Assembly (NCBI GenBank): GCA_024642185.1 | Contig: JAHEBR010000089.1 | Coordinates: 1-7,990 of the forward strand | DNA: 7,990 nucleotides | Direction: 5' to 3' | From: Marivivens sp. | Lineage (GTDB): Bacteria; Pseudomonadota; Alphaproteobacteria; Rhodobacterales; Rhodobacteraceae | Shown here: positions 5,850 through 7,990 of the stretch, in pieces | Position numbering within the stretch: position 1 is the stretch's first letter | Layout: each line of letters begins with the position of its first letter | Notes under the pieces: generated by a model | Told to the model about the DNA's origin: nothing | Seen by the model: only the letters and a program-made list of their open reading frames with translations | The model's database searches: none | Position numbers and translations under genes: made by a program

Positions 5850-6719
5850 CTATCTTTGACAGCGGGGGCAATAGAAGGTCGACCGACCGCCCTGCGCGAT
5901 GCGGTGCACGGTGCCCTCGCAGCCGGGGGTCACACAAGGGGCGGCTTCGCGGTCGTAAACCCTGAAAACGTGTTGGAAATAACCGAGTTCGCCATCGGCC
6001 TGCCGGTAATCCTTGAGCGATGAACCCCCGGCTTCGATCGCCTCGGACAGCACCTCGCGGATGATCGGCACAAGCCCGCCGACCCGCGCTTCGGAGATCT
6101 GCCCGGCCTTGCGGCGGGGGTTGATTCCGGCCCGGTGGAGCACTTCGCAGACATAGATATTGCCGAGGCCAGAGACGATTCTCTGGTCGAGGAGCGTGGT
6201 TTTGATGGGGCTCGCCTTGCCCTTGAGGCGGGCGGCCAGATAGGGGCCGTCGAAACTGTTGCCCAAGGGTTCGGGGCCGAGATCGCGCAGGAGCCAGTGA
6301 TCCTCGGCGGTGGCGGTATCGAGCAGGTCCATCGCGCCGAAGCGGCGGGCGTCGTTGAACGTGACCCGTGCTCCGCCTTCGAAATCGAGGACGACATGAT
6401 CGTGCTTTTGCGGCGCGGGGTGATCGTCGGTCACTCCGACATTATGGTGATAATCGCCGAGGACGCGGCCCGAGACGAGCATCCGGCCCGACATTCCGAG
6501 GTGGATCAAGAGCGACTCGCCCGAGGAAAGATCGGCGAGGATGTATTTCGAGCGGCGGCGCAGGGCGAGGATGCGCTTGCCTTCAAGCCGTTCCTGCATC
6601 CGTTCGGGGAAGGGCCAGCGCAGGTCGGGGCGGTTGATCTGCGCCCGTTCGATCACGCGGCCCTCCATCGCTGGCAGCAAACCGCGGCGGACCGTCTCGA
6701 CTTCGGGCAATTCGGGCAT
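5850..6719 (-). CDS. mutM: Formamidopyrimidine-DNA glycosylase (Fpg/MutM)
   Basis: MutM is a bifunctional glycosylase/AP lyase that removes 8-oxoguanine and formamidopyrimidines from DNA. The start must be the ATG at 6719, because after methionine removal the proline of MPELPEVETV is the catalytic nucleophile; the frame is open for 17 more codons upstream but these are not coding. P2, E3 and K58 (in RRSKYI) form the active site. LGMSG (74-78) supplies the intercalating Met76, and ARRFG (124-128) the Arg and Phe that fill the flipped-base gap. The helix-two-turn-helix is about 176-201 (LDQRIVSGLGNIYVCEVLHR). A C-terminal zinc finger has C262, C267, C284 and C287 with R279 nearby. At 289 residues it is slightly longer than E. 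coli Fpg (269), partly through residues 80-105. AGGAAG (6726-6731) lies 6 nt before the ATG. It diverges from ubiE. Confidence 0.97.
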   Translation of the reverse strand: MPELPEVETVRRGLLPAMEGRVIERAQINRPDLRWPFPERMQERLEGKRILALRRRSKYILADLSSGESLLIHLGMSGRMLVSGRVLGDYHHNVGVTDDHPAPQKHDHVVLDFEGGARVTFNDARRFGAMDLLDTATAEDHWLLRDLGPEPLGNSFDGPYLAARLKGKASPIKTTLLDQRIVSGLGNIYVCEVLHRAGINPRRKAGQISEARVGGLVPIIREVLSEAIEAGGSSLKDYRQADGELGYFQHVFRVYDREAAPCVTPGCEGTVHRIAQGGRSTFYCPRCQR

Positions 6720-6768
6720 GGCAGGCTTCCTATGGGCGGGGGTCCGGTGTATGCCCCTCTCGGCGCCC

Positions 6769-6797
6769 ATTGTTTCGGCCCGCAGGATTCACGGCAA
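6769..6797 (-). promoter_or_regulatory. Candidate mutM promoter in the divergent gap
   Basis: On the minus strand TTGCCG (6797-6792), 17 nt, then AACAAT (6774-6769) matches 4 of 6 bases at both elements with ideal spacing. It is placed about 50 nt before the mutM start. The gap to ubiE is only 84 nt, so the two promoters would have to be back to back. No equally good plus-strand pair was seen for ubiE. Confidence 0.35.
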
Positions 6798-6803
6798 GAG
6801 CCC

Positions 6804-7556
6804 ATGACGGACACGACGGAAAGAACAACGCATTTCGGTTTCGAGACCGTGCGCGAGGAAGACAAGGCCGGCCGCGTGCAGGGCGTGTTTTCTTCGGTCG
6901 CCTCGAAATACGATGTGATGAACGATGTCATGAGCCTTGGCATTCACCGCGTCTGGAAAGATGCGATGATGGATTGGCTCGCGCCGCGGCCGGGGCAGAA
7001 GCTTTTGGATGTGGCGGGCGGCACCGGCGATATTTCCTTTCGCTTCCTCAAGCGTGCGGGGCGCGGCCATGCGACCGTGCTCGACCTGACCGAATCAATG
7101 CTGGTTGAGGGGCGCAAGCGGGCCGAGGCGGCAGATATGGCCGAAAGCCTCGATTGGGTGGTGGGCGACGCGATGGCCCTGCCCTTCGCCGACAACACAT
7201 TCGACGTCTATACCATCAGCTTCGGCATCCGGAACGTGACGCGCCCGCAGGAGGCGCTGAACGAGGCCTATCGCGTGCTGCGGCCCGGCGGGCGGCTCAT
7301 GGTTTTGGAGTTTAGCCAGCTGCCGGTTCCGATGATGCAGAAGGCCTATGACCTTTATTCCTTCAACGTGATCCCCCGCATGGGGCAGGCCATCGCCAAT
7401 GATCGCGACAGTTATCAGTATCTTGTTGAATCGATACGCAAATTTCCCGATCAGGAGACCTTCCTCGGGATGGTGAAGACCGCAGGCTTCGGCAACGCCG
7501 CCTATCGCAACCTTTCGCTCGGCATCGCCTGCCTGCATTCGGGGTGGAAAATTTAG
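6804..7556 (+). CDS. ubiE: Ubiquinone biosynthesis C-methyltransferase UbiE
   Basis: UbiE is an S-adenosylmethionine-dependent methyltransferase that C-methylates the benzoquinol ring in ubiquinone synthesis; the same family serves menaquinone where that is made. The 250-residue product is of normal length. Signature 1 is YDVMNDVMSLGIHRVWK (36-52). The SAM-binding loop is LLDVAGGTGDIS (67-78), with GDAMALPF (121-128) and ISFGIRNV (138-145). Signature 2 is RVLRPGGRLMVLEF (157-170). The ATG at 6804 is chosen because MTDTTERTTHFGFETV matches the family start; the frame is open upstream but runs antisense through mutM. The ribosome site is weak (AAGAG close to the ATG). ubiB starts 1 nt after its TAG stop, so the pair is surely one transcript. 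It is the first plus-strand gene. Confidence 0.96.
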   Translation: MTDTTERTTHFGFETVREEDKAGRVQGVFSSVASKYDVMNDVMSLGIHRVWKDAMMDWLAPRPGQKLLDVAGGTGDISFRFLKRAGRGHATVLDLTESMLVEGRKRAEAADMAESLDWVVGDAMALPFADNTFDVYTISFGIRNVTRPQEALNEAYRVLRPGGRLMVLEFSQLPVPMMQKAYDLYSFNVIPRMGQAIANDRDSYQYLVESIRKFPDQETFLGMVKTAGFGNAAYRNLSLGIACLHSGWKI

Positions 7557-7557
7557 G

Positions 7558-7990
7558 ATGCGCGGCCCGCACAATATCTGGCGGCTGATCCGCACCGGCG
7601 CGACGCTTGAACGGGCGGGGGCGATGAATGTCGTGCTCGACGCCTTCGAGGCCGGGCCGATGCTGCGCTTTGCGGCGCGGACCTTTGCCTTGCCGTTCAA
7701 ATGGCTCGGCTATCGCGGCGATCCCTCGCTGCCTCCGGCGACGCGGGCGATCATGGCGCTGGGGCCGGCCTATATCAAATTCGGCCAGATCCTTTCGACC
7801 CGCCCCGATGTGGTGGGCGATGAGCTGGCCAAAGAGCTGCGCGTTCTGCAGGACAAGCTGCCGCCGTTTTCGACCAGCGAGGCCAAGGCCGAGATCGAGC
7901 GCGAGCTGGGCATCAAGGTTGGCGAAGTCTTCAGCGCCTTTTCCGACTCGATCGCCGCCGCCTCGATCGCGCAGGTGCACCGCGCGACCC
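7558..7990 (+). CDS. ubiB: Ubiquinone biosynthesis protein UbiB (ABC1/ADCK-type atypical kinase), 3' end cut by the window
   Basis: UbiB belongs to the ancient atypical kinase family and is needed for ubiquinone synthesis, probably as an ATPase acting on the membrane-associated biosynthetic complex. The 144 residues seen show the family-specific N-terminal KxGQ motif as YIKFGQILSTRPDVV (72-86) and the alanine-rich nucleotide loop AAASIAQVH (133-141), which replaces the glycine-rich loop of ordinary kinases. Full-length members have about 500 residues and end in membrane helices, so roughly 70% lies beyond the edge. The ATG at 7558 comes directly after the ubiE stop (TAG-G-ATG), with a purine-rich GGGGTGG about 10 nt upstream inside ubiE. 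Spacing implies tight translational coupling. No frameshift is seen in the visible part. Confidence 0.95.
   Translation, partial: MRGPHNIWRLIRTGATLERAGAMNVVLDAFEAGPMLRFAARTFALPFKWLGYRGDPSLPPATRAIMALGPAYIKFGQILSTRPDVVGDELAKELRVLQDKLPPFSTSEAKAEIERELGIKVGEVFSAFSDSIAAASIAQVHRAT

Noticed and set aside
1..7990. Search for a mobile element, CRISPR array, tRNA, defence island or new multi-gene system
   Set aside because: All space except the short gaps is taken by recognisable housekeeping genes in a familiar order; no repeats of array type, transposase or integrase were seen.

Overview
The window is a GC-rich (roughly 60% by eye) alphaproteobacterial chromosome segment, most likely from the order Rhodobacterales. 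The proteins and the gene order (ubiB-ubiE / mutM-enoyl-CoA hydratase-rpsT-dnaA-dnaN-recF) fit the dnaA neighbourhood of that group. This assignment comes from memory of the families and order, not from a search.

Layout. From the left edge to about 6719 every gene is on the minus strand. In transcription order they are mutM (fpg), a crotonase-fold enoyl-CoA hydratase, rpsT (ribosomal protein S20), dnaA, dnaN, recF and a VOC/glyoxalase-fold gene that runs off the left edge. At about 6720-6803 the direction switches, and ubiE followed by a right-truncated ubiB are on the plus strand. ubiE and ubiB are separated by 1 nt; recF and the VOC gene overlap by 4 nt. These two pairs are the tightest couplings.

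How the genes work together. dnaA (initiator), dnaN (sliding clamp) and recF (gap-repair ATPase) form the classical replication/repair cluster. mutM adds repair of oxidised purines. ubiE and ubiB serve ubiquinone synthesis. rpsT encodes a small-subunit ribosomal protein and ends in a clear intrinsic terminator. The hydratase and VOC proteins are metabolic enzymes of unassigned substrate.

Non-coding DNA. The only long gene-free stretch is the 493 nt between rpsT and dnaA. It holds the rpsT terminator and several inverted repeats: a 10-bp perfect dyad, a nested hairpin followed by a T-rich tract on the dnaA-sense strand, and two overlapping dyads that could be alternative hairpins. It also holds a small group of GANTC (CcrM-type) sites. 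I saw no convincing DnaA boxes, so I do not call an origin. The best lead in an otherwise housekeeping window is that this structured stretch may be a long dnaA leader with an attenuator, or may encode a small RNA. I found no mobile element, CRISPR array, tRNA, rRNA or recognisably new multi-gene system.
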